Below are positions 1 to 13,158 of a stretch of 64,000 nt of DNA, piece after piece; position 1 is the first letter of the stretch; each line of letters begins with the position of its first letter. Location: positions 42,880,001 through 42,944,000 of the forward strand of contig NC_133024.1 of the NCBI RefSeq assembly GCF_048771995.1. Direction: 5' to 3'. The stretch comes from Taeniopygia guttata. Taxonomy: Eukaryota; Chordata; Aves; Passeriformes; Estrildidae. The notes below the pieces were generated by a model that was not told the origin of the DNA, made no database searches, and saw only the letters and a list, made by a program, of their open reading frames with translations. The translations under genes were made by a program, and so were the position numbers.

Positions 1-787
1 AATGAGGCTCAATAAATGTTGACCAAGCTAAATAGATTTTATCCTCAGGTCTGGCTTGAAGAGAGCTGGAGATTGATCTGTAATGCCAAGTTTAGCACCT
101 CCCAGAAACAAAGTGACACACTGAACATGTTTATCCTGTGCTCCCTCTTAAAAGCAGCTGGGTAATTGTCTTTTAGACTATTTGATAATCTTGTATGGAC
201 AACTGCTTGTACTAAATAACATTCATGATAATGTTTCTTTTGGGGCAGTGACCATGATACTGTCATTTTCAAAGACATCACAGAGGACAGAGTAGGAAAT
301 ACATCCTAATCACAGCAATTGGAATTTATTTGCAGAAAAAGTTTTTTATAAAAATGTTCCATCTATAAACCTGAATGTGGGTATGATCCTGAAAACCAGT
401 GCGAATCTCCTCAGCACCAAGGGGTTTTTCCTTTGACTTCAGAAAAAAAAAAACAAAAAACAAAAAACAAACAAAAAAACAAAAAAAAACCCAAAAAAAC
501 CAAAAAACCACCAAAAAGAAAAAATCACCACAAACAACCTGTCAAATCATTTGGTTGTTTTCCCATCTTAAAATCCCCTTGGTAGCATGCAGACACATCT
601 CTGGCATAGCACATAATGGGCATGACAAGCCATTACTAATTCGAACCAAGTTTAATTACTGCTAATGTAGCCACATAAACCTAGTGTGTTCCATAGAACA
701 CAATGAGCTAAAGACAATGTGTTTTAAGACTATGTGTAGGTTTGGAAGTTAAAACGTAGAGATTTTCTGTAATTTTGTGTTTAAATT
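1..787. other. Intergenic sequence with an A-rich low-complexity tract
   Basis: No gene is recognised. A run built almost only of A and C, dominated by (CAAAAA)-like units, lies at about 443-525. The open frames that cross it are artefacts of the low complexity. Confidence 0.7.
443..525. repeat. A-rich simple repeat, (A5-10 C)n
   Basis: The tract has runs of A broken by single or double C at roughly 6-8 base spacing. No target-site duplication or LINE body was found next to it. Confidence 0.8.
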
Positions 788-1400
788 ATAGAATTGTAGG
801 ATGGTTGAGGTTGGAAAAGGCCTGTAAGATCACAGAGGACAACTGTTAACCTGACACCACTGTGTTCACCACTAAACCATGTTGACAAGTGCTACAGCCA
901 CACATTTTTTGAACACTTCTAGAGATGGTGATTGCATCACTTCACTGGCCACCCTGTTCCAATGCCTGACCACCCTTTCAAGGAAGAAATTCTCCAAAAT
1001 ATCCAGTGTAAGCTTCCCTTGGTGCAACTTGAGACCATTTCCTCTTGTTCTGTCATGTATCACCCGAGAGCAGAGGCCAAGCCCCACCTGGCTGCACCCT
1101 CCTTTCAGGCAGCTGTAGAGAGCAGTACGGTCCCCCTGAGCCTCCTTTTCTCCAGGCTGAGCACCCCCAGCTCCCTCAGCTGCTCCTCACAGCACTTGTG
1201 CTCCAGACCCTTCCCCAGCCCCGCTGCCCCTCTCTGGACACGCTCCAGCCCCTCAATGTCCTTCTTGCAGTGAGGGGCCCAGAACTGAGCACAGGATTGG
1301 AGCTGTGGCCTCAGCAGTGCTGAGCTCAGGGGGACGGTCAGTGCCCTGCTCCTGCTGGCCACAGCAGTGCTGATCCAGGCCAGGGTGCCCCTGGCGTCCA
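788..1400 (-). mobile_element. CR1 LINE fragment, minus orientation, 3' half
   Basis: The left end reads like the CR1 3' terminus in reverse (tagaattgtaggatggttga and onward). Further in, the minus strand encodes a decayed end of CR1 ORF2, with the HWNR residues at about 955-970 and an [13 protein letters not shown]-like string near 1,150-1,190. Stops and frame changes make it inactive. The right edge near 1,400 is not sharp. Confidence 0.8.
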
Positions 1401-1560
1401 TTGCCCAGGCAGCGCTTGCCGGCCGAGGCCAGCGCCCCGCTCCGTGAGGCGATCCCGCACTCCCGGCAGAGCCTCGGGCTCCGCGGGCGGAGGGCGCCCC
1501 CTGGCGGTACCGCGGCGCCTCCGCGGGCAGGTCCCTCACAGCCTGGAGAAACACTCGATC
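1400..1560. other. GC- and CpG-rich intergenic patch
   Basis: About 160 bases are much richer in G, C and CpG than their surroundings and contain a CTCF-like motif. The patch could be an older CR1 5' part or a small orphan CpG island. I cannot tell which. Confidence 0.4.
1494..1507 (-). promoter_or_regulatory. CTCF-like motif, minus orientation, in an intergenic GC-rich patch
   Basis: On the minus strand the sequence reads CCGCCAGGGGGCGC, 12 of 13 matches to the CTCF core consensus. It lies in a CpG-rich patch of about 200 bases that is flanked by CR1 fragments in opposite orientations. Confidence 0.45.
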
Positions 1561-1639
1561 CTTCCAAAAAACAAAAGCAGCGTGCGTGGCAACTTCAGCT
1601 CTAATTAAGGCATTCAAAGCTTATTTTTGTCCTCAACCC

Positions 1640-2751
1640 TTAATAATGATAGACCTTGCGCTGCCCTGTCCCCTGAATTTAAGGACCACGAGTGTGGGAA
1701 CAGTGACCTTCCCCTAAAGGACGCTGAAATTGCAAAGGAGCAGCTCTGCCGGTGAATGCTCACAAATCCATGAGGCCTGATGAGATTCACACCAGAGGTC
1801 TGAAGGAGTCTGCAGATATTATGGCAGGATTCCCCTTGATCATCTACCAAAGGTCTGGGAGTCTGGGCAGGTCCCTACTGGCGGGATATTAGTCCCACCC
1901 ACCAAAAATGTATGTGAGGGAAGACTCAGAGAACTACAGACTGGTTAGTCTAACCTCAGTTCTGGAAAAACTATGGACAAGATTATACTGGGTAGTATTA
2001 AAAGCCATTTAAAGAAGAATTTGTAGTCAACATGGGTTCACAACAGGAAATTCTTGTTTAAGTAATTTGATATGCTTCTGTGAGAGGGTCCCGTCCGCAG
2101 TGGATGAAGGAAAGGAGAGGATGTAGTTTTCCTGGATTTTAGTACAGCACCCTTCTGGACAAGCTGTCCATCTGTGGGATGAGTGGGTTCATGGTGTGCT
2201 GGGTGAAGAACTGGCTGAAGGGCAGAGCTCAAAGTGTTCCAGTGAATGGGGCTACATCTGGCTGTCCACTGGTCAGCAGCATTGCTCCTTCAGGGCTCAA
2301 TTCTAGAGTGAGTTCTGTTCAATATATTTGTTAATGGTCTGGATGCAGGAGGTGAATATTATCATCAACTTTGCTGATAATATCAAACTGAGAGAGGTGC
2401 TGCTGACTTTCTCAGGGGACAGGAGGCTCTGCAGAGGGATATATATAGATTGGAGCATTTGGCTTAAAGGTGATTATTACACTGTATTCCAGATTGGCAC
2501 TCACCTTGAGTGCCAGGTGCAGTTCTGGGCCCCACAATTTAAGAAGGATGTGAAGGTCCTTGAATGAACTTGCCAGTTTTGGAGAAAAGGAGGCTCACTG
2601 GCAACCTCATCTCTCTCCACAGCTTCCTGGGGAAGGGAAGTAGAGAGGGAGGTGCTGAGCTCTTCTCCCCAGTATCCAGTGGGACAGTGTGTAGGAATGG
2701 TTAAAAACTGTGCCAGAAGGGCTTGAGACTGGACATTAGGAAGCATTTCTT
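1640..2751 (+). mobile_element. CR1 LINE ORF2 fragment, plus orientation, part 1 (upstream of LTR insertion)
   Basis: Translation in shifting frames recovers the CR1 reverse-transcriptase region (HKSMRPDEIH-like at about 1,762-1,791) and later FWAPQFKKD at about 2,525-2,551. It is interrupted at 2,751 by an LTR and resumes at 3,153. Many frameshifts make it dead. Confidence 0.8.
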
Positions 2752-3152
2752 TATTGGTGCTAGGATCCCCAACATCTGGGAAGAGTGATGTCTGAACTCC
2801 AATGATTTCAGAAGGCTAATTCATTACTTTATTATACTAAAATTGTATTACACTAACAAGAACTATCACTAACTATCTATATCACTAATAATAAAAACCC
2901 GTGACCCTCTGCTGAGAGTCCCGACACAGCATGGATCCAACTGGTCAATGAATCCAAAGAACCCTCACCAGAATCCAATCAAGCAATCACCTTGGGTAAA
3001 CAATCTCCATACCACATTCTGCATGGGCACAAACAGGGAGCAGCAAATGAGATAAGAATTGTTTTGATTCTCTCTGCTTCTCTCACAGCTTCTCTCAGGA
3101 GAAATCATGAGAAAGCTAAGTCTCTCTCTGTTCAGAGGGCATGGGAATACCA
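2752..3152 (-). mobile_element. Solo LTR of an avian endogenous retrovirus nested in CR1
   Basis: A 400-base block separates two halves of a CR1 element, and CATTTCTT is present at both junctions (2744-2751 and 3153-3160), a probable target duplication. Read on the minus strand it starts TGGT, has AATAAA at 2828-2833 toward its 3' part and ends near ACCA, which suits an LTR. No internal retroviral genes are present, so it is a solo LTR. The exact ends and the ERV class are uncertain. Confidence 0.6.
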
Positions 3153-3367
3153 CATTTCTTCACCAAAAGGGTGGTTACATATTGGAGAAGGCTTCCTGGA
3201 GAGGTGGTGAGTGCTCCAAACCTGTCAGAGTTTAAGAGGCATTTGGATAATGCCCTTAATAACATGTTTTAACTTTTGGTCAGTCCTGAAGTGGTCAGGC
3301 AGTTGGAATGGATGACCATTGTAGGTTCCTTCCAGGAAAAATAGTCCTAGTCTATTGTATTCTATTC
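3153..3367 (+). mobile_element. CR1 LINE 3' end, plus orientation, part 2
   Basis: This piece continues the ORF2 end and 3' UTR after the LTR insertion and finishes with the CR1 3' signature of short ATTCT-type repeats (about 3,350-3,367). Its left edge joins in register with the piece ending at 2,751. Confidence 0.8.
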
Positions 3368-6300
3368 TAAAGCTCCTGTAACAATTACTGGGGGCATGGG
3401 GAAAGGCAAGTGCTCTTCTATGAAAAACTCTCTCTGCAGTCCTGGGTAAATATTAACTATTTCTTTGGCAATGTTTAATTTTTAAAGAGTAAAGAGCAGT
3501 TTCATCTGTATATATACCGCACTTATTCGGCATGCCAGACTGCAGCATATATTTTAAGGAAGAAAAAGTGGTTTCATTGATTGCTTATCTAGAAAAATCT
3601 TTAACATTCATTGTCATACTCTAAATGTTAAGATGTGAGTTGTGCCAAATCAATAATAGACTTGGAGAGCACACATGGAAACATTACAGATACACAGATA
3701 TGATGCCATTGTTTTATGGCATAGGTATATTTTAGGAGCTGTGGCAATGTTAGACATACTCCAGAGATATTTCTTTAATTTCTCAGGCTAGCTAAATTTC
3801 CAAATTCTGTCTCTGGACTTGCACACTGCAAATAAAATTTATGAACTGAAACTTCAGCACTTTTCTGCTGCAAGTCATTCACAGTGACCTTTTGTTGGTG
3901 GATTAAATGGCTGTTGCACATGCAGTACAGACAAGTATTCTTCTGAATAGAGGCTCAGTGCATCCACTTCTAGCATTAGTGTGGTGTACTTTGTGCAGAA
4001 CCACTTATCTGCAAGTGTTGGTGCTTTTTCTGTGTTGTGAGAGAAACCTTTTGGCTTGAGGATTGCTGCAGTTGGTAGTCCAACAGAGGCGAGGCTGCTG
4101 CAGCTCCTTGTTGCCAGATGCAGTAAGTACTGGGTGGGCTATTGCTTGTATTCCCAATAGTCCCACAGAGTGTGTGTGCATTGTGTATATACTCACTACT
4201 GATCACACCACCAGTGGCACAAACATCCTAATCCTACCTCCTCTTCAGCAGTGAATGGGTTTTTTTATTGTACTTTTTTTTAATGGCCACGGAATGAGTA
4301 CAATGCAGGCACTCTGTCCAGTAACTGACCCTGGACCCTTGACCTTCCACTTTACTTTGCATGACCCCACACAAACCAACAGCCTACATGTGTGCACTGT
4401 GGATCTTCTCAGTAAGAAGATCCCTGCCTCCTCCTGTCTCCCCTTGACTCACACTCAGAGACGCTTGCAGATGGGTCTCAGGTTGATCACTGACCTCATA
4501 GCCTCTCCAGTGGTTGGGCTGGACCTCTTGGTCCCTCCAGCAGCCAACTGTCAGACCACTCTGATCTTCACTACTCTGGTATCCAGCCTAGATCTACATC
4601 TTCTCCATTTTACAGCTACCAAGCCTCTTGTCCTTCTCACCAACGAATCTAACTTGATATTTGCAGGTGTGCACACACTGATATACATATCTTCACAGCA
4701 CACAATCTTCACCAAAACAGCAGCATCCTCTCTTGATACAAATTTATTTCATCTGCACTTGCTCAGGTGGGTTTTACAAAGATCACTACAACAGGAGTTG
4801 ACTTTTGCTTACAGCATCTAGTAGTGGTTTCTTTCCTTGTCACTTCATATTTCTTATGCTTTTCAATTGCTGCAGTTTGGGCTCCTCCCCAGGCTGAGTC
4901 CCCTTTAGTGTAGTATGTGCTCCTGCAGGGATGCCTTCATGGACTGCAGTCATCTCGGGATGTTTCTGCACCTATGCCTTCTTGTGCGTCATCACTTGTA
5001 GCCTCGCAAATCTCCCAGCAGCTGCTTTGTTAAATGTGTTTCACAGAGATGCTGCATGCTTCTGTAATTGGTTTAGGTTTTGGCATGGTGGTGGGCTGGT
5101 GGTATCTGTTGCCAAACCAGCTGGAACCAGCTGTGGCTGAAGGACAGACCTTGTCCCACACAGTTTACCCCTGTAGCCCCACTGCTACCAAAACTCTGCC
5201 AGCTATGCATGGTGTAGCATTTTCTTTCCGTTTGTGGCAACTCGCGATCTTTCGAGTTAGGAGCTGTGTTTAGGCAGAAGCATTCTCAGCCTCGCCTCAG
5301 GTTTCCCCAGCCTTTCACTGCCCTCCAGTGGATAGTGCTGCTTGTCGGCTTTGGCTGCCGTGGCATATACGGCAGCTTTAAGGTGTTTCCTTTCCTTCCA
5401 CACCACATCCTTTAGCAAATAAAAAAAAGAACAGCATGCATGTGAGTGGCGGTGTTCCAAGTTTGATCATTGAGAATCCCTTTGAATTCCAAATGTCTTT
5501 GATAGATTCCTGCAAAATCAGAGAGCTTTTCTTTTGAACCCAGACACATTCTGGGGTATAAGAAAGGAGTGAGAGCAAAGATGCTCGAATGATAATTGAG
5601 AGATCCCAGAGAGGTGTTAGGGTGAGGGTTTGACATGTTGATAATAGTTTTTCTTTTCATTCCTGGTGTCAGAAGGTCTGCTGAGTTCTGTTTCAATTCA
5701 TAGCGTATTTTACCTGAGATGAGGAGCAGGACTTCACTGATGGAAGGCTTGTCTGTATTTCTTTCTAAAGAACCGTCTAGTCTGGGGTACAGGCGTATTC
5801 CTGACACTAGCATTAAATTATTCAGAAGGCATAGCAGAAGTGAAACCCTCTTGGGAGGATGGTGAGGAGCTAGTTCTTAACAGGACTGCAAACAAACCCT
5901 CATGAAAAACACCCTTCTTCCCTGTGCACAGCTGTCCCCTCTCCTTCTGTTGTCCCGTTCCCTCACACCATGCATGGCACTCAGTCCATTCAGTGAGGCA
6001 ATGGCCAGTGCAGACACTGGGATCAGTGTGTAGTGGTTCCTCCATCAGCAGCAGTCCCTTTCGAATCATGCTAGGTGGGCCCTGCTCATGCATGGTTTTT
6101 GCTATACTCCTGGTCATTTTTTCCTTCCCTGCTGGTGCTTTCTGCCCTTTCTAAAACGGATGTTTCAGAGGTGCTACATACACATCTGGTGGCTCAGAGC
6201 CACCAAGAAGCTTGGCTGATGTGCTCAGCTGTGGCCTGCAGTGGGTCAAAAGCAAACTGGCTGTGTCCAGTGTGGCTTGACCTTCCCATAGATACTCATC

Positions 6301-9300
6301 CCTATAGCCCCTTCCCCAACCTGCTGATTATGTTTAATAGGCAGATATATGACATTTTGCAAATTATATTACTTCCCTGTGCCATGGGAGAGATAGTGCA
6401 ATGAAGTGGAGCAGTTGGGCAGGCTGGCATTGTGATTTCATTCACAAGATCCTTGTTCTGCAAGGAGACATGGTGCAATCCTGAAGGGAGCAGGAGTGGG
6501 TTAGTGTGGTTGTTCCTGCTATGCTCTGACATCCTAGCACGGGAACATGTGTGGGTCTTGGGTTTCCCTCACTCTTTTCAGCTCCCTGAACCCAGAAGCT
6601 ACAGGTACAGTCCTGCATCTTGGAGCAAAGTCATAGGCCTTCCCTCCCCAGGGTCATTTTTCAGTCCCCTCCAGTTACCCCAGTAGCCTTCCATGTCCTT
6701 ACTTATAGGATTGGTTAGAAAATACCTCATTGATGATGACACCACTTGTTTTCTGATTTGTTGTTGTTTCCCAGTTCTTGCTTCAGTTACTTCTGGATGC
6801 TTTTCCATTTCCTGGTGATCATTGGCATAGATTGGCTATCTGTGTCCTTGAGCACACCAAAGCCATCCCCCACCAGGAGTGGAGCCCAGGCGAAGGCCCA
6901 GCCAGCACTGTCCTTCAGCACAAGCATACTGACTAGTAACCTACTTACATAGTTCTGGCTCCTTTTGTCTTCTTTCTTCTGTTTTTTCATACTCATTCCT
7001 CCCAGGTACAATTTGATCTTTCCCTCTCCTTTGATCTTTCCCCTAAACATCCCATAGTAAGTCTTGTACAACCCCAAAATGTTCTTTCCAACTTCTCGTG
7101 GTGAGTGCTATGGTCCTGTAGGCAGTAATTCTCTCAGAGTCTGTAAAGGCATTGATGGGAAGTGTCTTCAATTGACTCAGCTCGGGGTGCCACCCCCAAC
7201 CCACAGGGTTGGTGGCTCCCCTGTTCCCGCCCTTGGAACAATCCTGCCAGGAGCTCATTCAGCTCTGGTGCAGTTACTGGGGTTCCCCTGCCTGTCATTG
7301 TGTCTCTGGTCCTTTGTGTTCATGGGAATGAGCCTTCAGTCACATAACCTAATCTTTACCTAGTCTGTAAATGCTGTACTCATTTAGGTTCACTTCTTGA
7401 AGTTCTGTGGGGTAAAAAGTCCCTGAATAGCTCTGGGACAGTAGTCTTTTAAGTCTAACCCCTTCTGATGATTGCCCTAACTGTAAAAATTTTATCCACT
7501 CATTTCTACTAATTCTCTTCTACAAACTTCTTATTTGTTCTAAATATCCTCGTGTGATGTGTGCTTTTTCAGCAGAGACAGTCTCTTAATTTAATAAGAA
7601 ATTTTATTCACTTTTAAAAGAATTTAAAATTCCATGGAGAGAGGGAAGGCTTCCTGTCCTAAAGTCAGTTTACCTCCAGGGTAAACAAGGTGGCGTTTTA
7701 ACTGGAAGCATAGGGGATGGTGTTCTGGGAGAAAGACCATGGGGCCTATTTCCAGTTGCAAAACTTAAGACAAGCCTTTACACCAGAAGCAGGACTGCAG
7801 GGCAGCTGTCACTGTTTTTTGAATAAAAGCTGTCTCTGATCTATACCTGCATCCCATGGTCACAAGGAGATGAGGTGTGATACACAGTTTGCCTGAGCAG
7901 ATGGCTAAGTGGATAACAATTATTCCTGATCTGCAAACACATCCCACACAGATCAGAGCTTCAGCCCCATCAGTCCTATACTGGTAGTCCCAGAAGAGCA
8001 GGTCTCTCATTCTGACTGGTTGACGTGCTGGATCTATGGATGACAGTGTCGCTTCCATGCATTGCAGTTCTTGTGCTTCAGCTCCTACATGGTGTCAGAT
8101 GACCATGTGTGGTGTTACTCCCAAAGGACCATCAAAAGTGTCCAAAGGACACTTTAACAATTTAATACCTTTCATATTAAATCACTGATATAAGGTGGCA
8201 ATGGCTGTGCTAATCACATGGCCTGAGGTCAAGCATCTTTGACTTCCTCCATCCCATAGGCAAATTATTTGTTCCCAACAGAGTTTCTATAAGCCTCCAG
8301 CCCTCCATCCAAGTAATATACAAGAGGAGAAACATTACCTGTGCTACCAGCTCATTCTGGATTCAACAGTTCAAGCTTGGCAGATGTTATCATAGCTTAT
8401 TTGTCTGGGCAATTCTTCCAGATAGGTTAACTCAGAAGAACTTACCGTACGGGGAAATTCTTTGTTTAATATTTGCCAGCAGGGCAGGGAGACTTGTGTG
8501 CCTGTCCCGAATTATCTCACCAATTACATTTATGAAGGCAGTTAAAAATTATACACCTCTTAAGAAATTATCAGTGATTGCATTGGACCAAAAGTGGGAC
8601 TCTGTCAAAAAACAGATGACCATGATAGTTGGCCATAACTTGTAGGATTCCTTAAGAAATGCAGTGCTAATAGAAGAAAGTACCTCTTTGATCAATGTGT
8701 CCAAGGGGTCCATGGCACAAATCTCAGACAAAGAGCATTCTATGTTAGTGGAAATCTAGATTGTTTCACACACCAGCATTTTCCAAACAGAAAGTAAATG
8801 TAGCAGACAGACTATATCAGAGCAAAAGATGCATAGAATCCTTGAAGGAACCATTCCAAGTGACAAATGGAAGAGTGAGTCAGGAGAACAAATAATTCAC
8901 TTGTTTAGTAACATAGAATAAATTTTCATTTGGGGTTTGGTTCTTTATCTCACCTAAGGGAATGTAATCCTGCCTAAATACAGGTTCTCAGCCAGTTTAG
9001 GCATTATCTCTGACATATCAATGAGCATGAATCCACTTTAGTGTTTTAGTGGAGCAGGTTACATGTTCCTGTATTTTCCTGACACTTTACTGTGTTAGAT
9101 GTGCCTCTGTTACTGTGGCTGTCTAAGATGCCACCTTAGATGTCTAAAATGGCAAGATTTTCAGAGCTAGATACCTTCTATTGCTCCTGGCATACATGGA
9201 TGTTTGGGAGGGAAATACTCTTCTTGTAGTACATCTTGTCTAGGCATAGCAAAGACCAAGATATGAGTAATTGCTCTAACTATAACATAATATTCCTAAC

Positions 9301-12300
9301 ATTTTGAAAGAGGAGATAACTGGCCAAGAGGCTTAAAACAATGATGGCCCTATAGTTTAGGTACACACTGTCAACCAGTGTGTGAAATACAGAGGGCTTA
9401 AAAGTTGATGAGATGTGAGGAAAAGTATAAAAATATCAAATGGCTATAAAGAATTTGTTGAGTAAATACCCAGTCCTTGATTTTTAGTACTCTGTTAAGT
9501 TAGGAATTATTTTCCCTCAGGCTTGTCTTTGAAATTATGTTGTAGTTACTTCTGGAAGATCAGGTCTGAACAGTAAGGAGAAGTTTTTCTTGTCCCAGAT
9601 GGGTGTTTCTCTTCTTCACTGAAAATGCCTCTGTGAGTTCTTTCAGCTTTCGAGTAGTTTCACTTGCATCATCTCCACAGAGCCATTTTAATGCTTCACA
9701 AAATGGACCTTCATGTAAATATTTATTTATTTATCTATAAGTCTATTCATGGATTCTGATCACTCAGTTGGGCAAATTGGGTTTTTTTCCTGAGGTTTGT
9801 ATGATGTTCTTCTATGCACATATTTATCTCAACAACATAAGGAACACCCTCATCATCATTTAAGAATGTCCTTTCCACCATCATGTGAAACCTAGCTGGC
9901 TTGATGACATCTAAGAGGAAGGAAAGTCACTACTAATTAGTAGGGAGTATCCCACCTCCAGTACTACTTTATCAAAAGAAAACAGCTTGCAGAAAAAAAA
10001 ATCAATAGTTTGCATCTGTTGAAACTTGTTCTATGAAAAAATCAACAGCTGTATCAGTCTCCAGATTAATAGCCTAGGCAATTAAAACAGGCATGGATGG
10101 CATCTTGTTTCCAGACTGGTCCCTCAGTTCTCTAAGGTCCTTGGGTGGCAGCAGAAGGCATAGTTTCTCAGTCACAGGTTGTCTAGGGTTAAAAATATAT
10201 TTCTTTCATCTGTGTTTCTCTAAATGTCTTTGTAAGCACATGAGCACATTCTTCAGGAGTCTGTGATCTATGTAGTCACCTACCCAGTCACCAATGTTGG
10301 AGAAATATACATGCCAAGTCAAAAATGTAACAAGAAATGAGGAATTTTTATATTGAAACATCTTAGATTTGCAGCTTAATGTAGTCATAATGGTGATAAT
10401 GGAGAAGATCTGGAAGTTTAGGGTTGTTTGGTTCTTTTTTTTTCCCCTCAAATTTATATTTGATTCACCCTCCCTGGGAAGAGCAGATTGAAGCTGCCAA
10501 TGCACAAGTGTTAGGAACTATCTGAAGGAAAATCAGGTTTGTGTTGCTGCTTTAACCACTCTGATCTAACCATCTCGGCTCCTCAAAACAGCAGTTTCTG
10601 GTTGCTTCTTCTGACTGCTGGTCTGAGATCTTTGTGAGACCTGCATGATGTCAGGGCCTCTGTACTCACCAGGAAATGAACAAAAACTGAATGACTTGGA
10701 CATAAAATTCACCCACTGTGTTCTCTTCAAAGCAGACAATACAAATGCAGGTTCTTTAGGTAGCATTGATCATATGACTCTCAAAAGATCACAAATTAAG
10801 ATAAAAGATTTTGCTTTAGATATTTATATGCCACAGCCTTTCTACAATGACAAGCTTAGCTAGACAGACCAGACTCTAAAAGCCTGATATTTAGCTCAAC
10901 TGTAAATGCCCTGGGCAAATTGACTTTGCTCACCTGTTAGGAATGAAATAAGCTGTGTAGCTGATTAGTGTGGGGTTCTTCCAGCCCAGATGTACAAAGG
11001 ACAGCAATCTGCTGTGTATCTGATCCAGGTATTATACAATGAAAACAGTCCACTTGAAATTTTTCAGTATTCACATTTGGGAAGTACCAGAACTACTGAC
11101 ATCATGTACCTTGAACCTCTGTTTCACATGTGAATACTCCTATATAAGTGCCACTTTTTTTTCAGAACACTTAGGAAAGATTCCCAGGAATCACCTGTAA
11201 TCATGTCCCATGAGGAACTGCAAGAAAATTACTGATTTTAGCCTTATGAGGGTTCATTTATCATTATCATTATTAACACAGTTTTATTTTAATTGCTACT
11301 TAAAGGAGCAACTAGTCAAGTACAAGCTATTTTCAATTTGTTTTCAGAAGAGGTGGTGAAAGTACAAGGGATAAAAGTAAAGGAGTCAAATGAGAACACA
11401 CTCAGAGATACCTGCAGACACAGAATCACGGTGTCCCAGGGACTGACTGGACAGCCTGAAATGACCATGGAGAGAAGAGGTTCTTGGAGCAGGTGGCATC
11501 TTCAGCTTCAGGTGGCAGCTTCAGCTTAGCATGCACAGCAAGATAAATCCCTCTGGCAGTTCCTGGATGTGCCTTTTACAGTTTCTAGATTGCCAGGCCA
11601 CATCTTTGCTGGAAGGTTCTGGGGTCATCTGGATCTGTTCCCCAGGGCCAGCCACCCTTTCATATCCCAGACAAATGCATTTTGGGGGTGGGAGACATCA
11701 TCTCCTGAGCAGTGCATGCAAATTCACCCTGTCCTTAGTCTCACTCATCCACTCTGTGGAGCTGCAAGATCTACCCAGGCCTACAAGGGAAATCTGCCTG
11801 TCTCACAGTGGTGACCAAGTAACACATCACAGTAACAATACCAGACTCGAGCAATGAGAATACTCGCCACAACAAATTGCCCCAAAGCCTTACAAAAGAA
11901 ATGTGGTTTCAGATATGCCTTTAACCAACCACAGGTACTTAGGGGTTTAGCTGCATTTGTGCCCAACATGGACAGAGGAAAACGGGCTGTGTGAAAAATA
12001 ATGTCATCCATCTCCTCTCCCTGTCCTTTTCACTGTCAAAGTGCCTATTCATATCAGTGTCCACTTGCTGCTGACCTTCTGCCAACAACAACCTACTTCC
12101 CAGCTGTCCCAGCCTACTCAGCTGGGTTTTCAGGCTCACTGCCCATGACTCACTCACCCCAGCCCAAACTACTGAAGCTTATGCAATTCTGTTTACCAGA
12201 AGTCCAACTATTTCTTTTTATTTGGCTCTAATGCCCATACCAGCCATCTGAGGACTGTTAGTGTTTGTTATCCCATGTGGTTCTGAGACTTAAAAGAAAT

Positions 12301-12839
12301 CTGAGGAATCTATTGCTCAGCAGATTTATCATAACATGATAGTCAGCTGAAGATCCCAGGAGGGCAAATAAATTTCTCGGATGCAGGAATCTCTTCTGAC
12401 ACAATCTTCTATTACTTTGGGTAAAGGCACTTTCACCAAGGCCAAATACAAGCAGTTTGTTCCACTGGGAAATGAAGAGTGTATGTCCCTGTCATTTCCA
12501 GTATTATGTCCTCTCTCTAGGCAGTTTGTATGGTTCTCTCTGGGGATAACTAGATTGCTAACTCTTCTTTTCCCTTCTGCCACTTTCCCAGCACATCATT
12601 GCAATCTGGCACTTGTTCCTCTCTATCTGTTGGCCTGCCCAGCTCCCACCCCATCAGACACCTTCCTTTCCAGGTCCGTGCCCCTTTTTCACCTGCCGAC
12701 CTGGTTCCTCCACACCTCGCCCAGTATTTTCTTTCTGATCCCAATTTCTTTGCAAAAGTCATGTTTAACAATCTCTCTCCCACATTTTCCATGCCGGCCT
12801 GGCGCCCTGCCCCAGCATCCCCCTTCTCCCGGCCCAACC
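3368..12839. other. Intergenic region, no gene recognised
   Basis: About 9.5 kb hold no exon I can recognise on either strand. The longest open frame is 188 codons at 4,255-4,821 on the plus strand, with no recognisable domain and no sign of splicing. An (ATTT)n run lies at about 9,718-9,735. SLC35F2, expected on this side from the human gene order, was looked for and not seen. Confidence 0.65.
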
Positions 12840-13129
12840 ACGAACTTATTGCCCGCGGGGGCAGCTGGACGCTGGGCACGGGCTGCAGTCCCAAGGCAGC
12901 GCTCCCTCGGCGCTAGGTGCGGCGGAGGAGGGCCCGTCTGGCCGCGCACATGACGGCACGGTGGGAGGGCGGCCCCGGCGGGCGGCTCGGCCGCGCCACC
13001 GCCCAGCGGGCGGCAGAGGCGGCCCCAGCGCGCACCGGGCGCGGCGGCAAGGCCGGGACGGCGGCAGCGGCGGGAGCAGCCGGGACAGCGGGGGCGCGGA
13101 GCGGGGCAGAGCGGTGCTGAAGGGACAGC

Positions 13130-13158
13130 GCCCGCCCCGCCCCGCCCCGCCCCGCCCG
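13130..13158 (+). promoter_or_regulatory. Tandem GC-box (Sp1/KLF-type) array
   Basis: CCCCGCC is repeated about five times in direct tandem, roughly 265-290 bases upstream of the RAB39A ATG. Each unit contains the CCGCCC core bound by Sp1/KLF factors. Placement in the CpG island makes a core-promoter role plausible. Binding is inferred, not shown. Confidence 0.6.

Noticed and set aside
126-130. HKCD in place of NKxD as a RAB39A defect (residues 126-129 of the protein)
   Set aside because: The same motif is, to my knowledge, normal in the RAB39 family, so it is not a lesion.
5327-5341. Third CTCF-like motif on the minus strand (CCACTGGAGGGCAGT)
   Set aside because: The core A is replaced by G and it lies in ordinary intergenic DNA. 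It is too weak to list without a matrix score.
1-12839. SLC35F2 or sarcolipin exons expected from human gene order
   Set aside because: No matching peptide was seen on either strand. The gene probably starts further left, outside the window.
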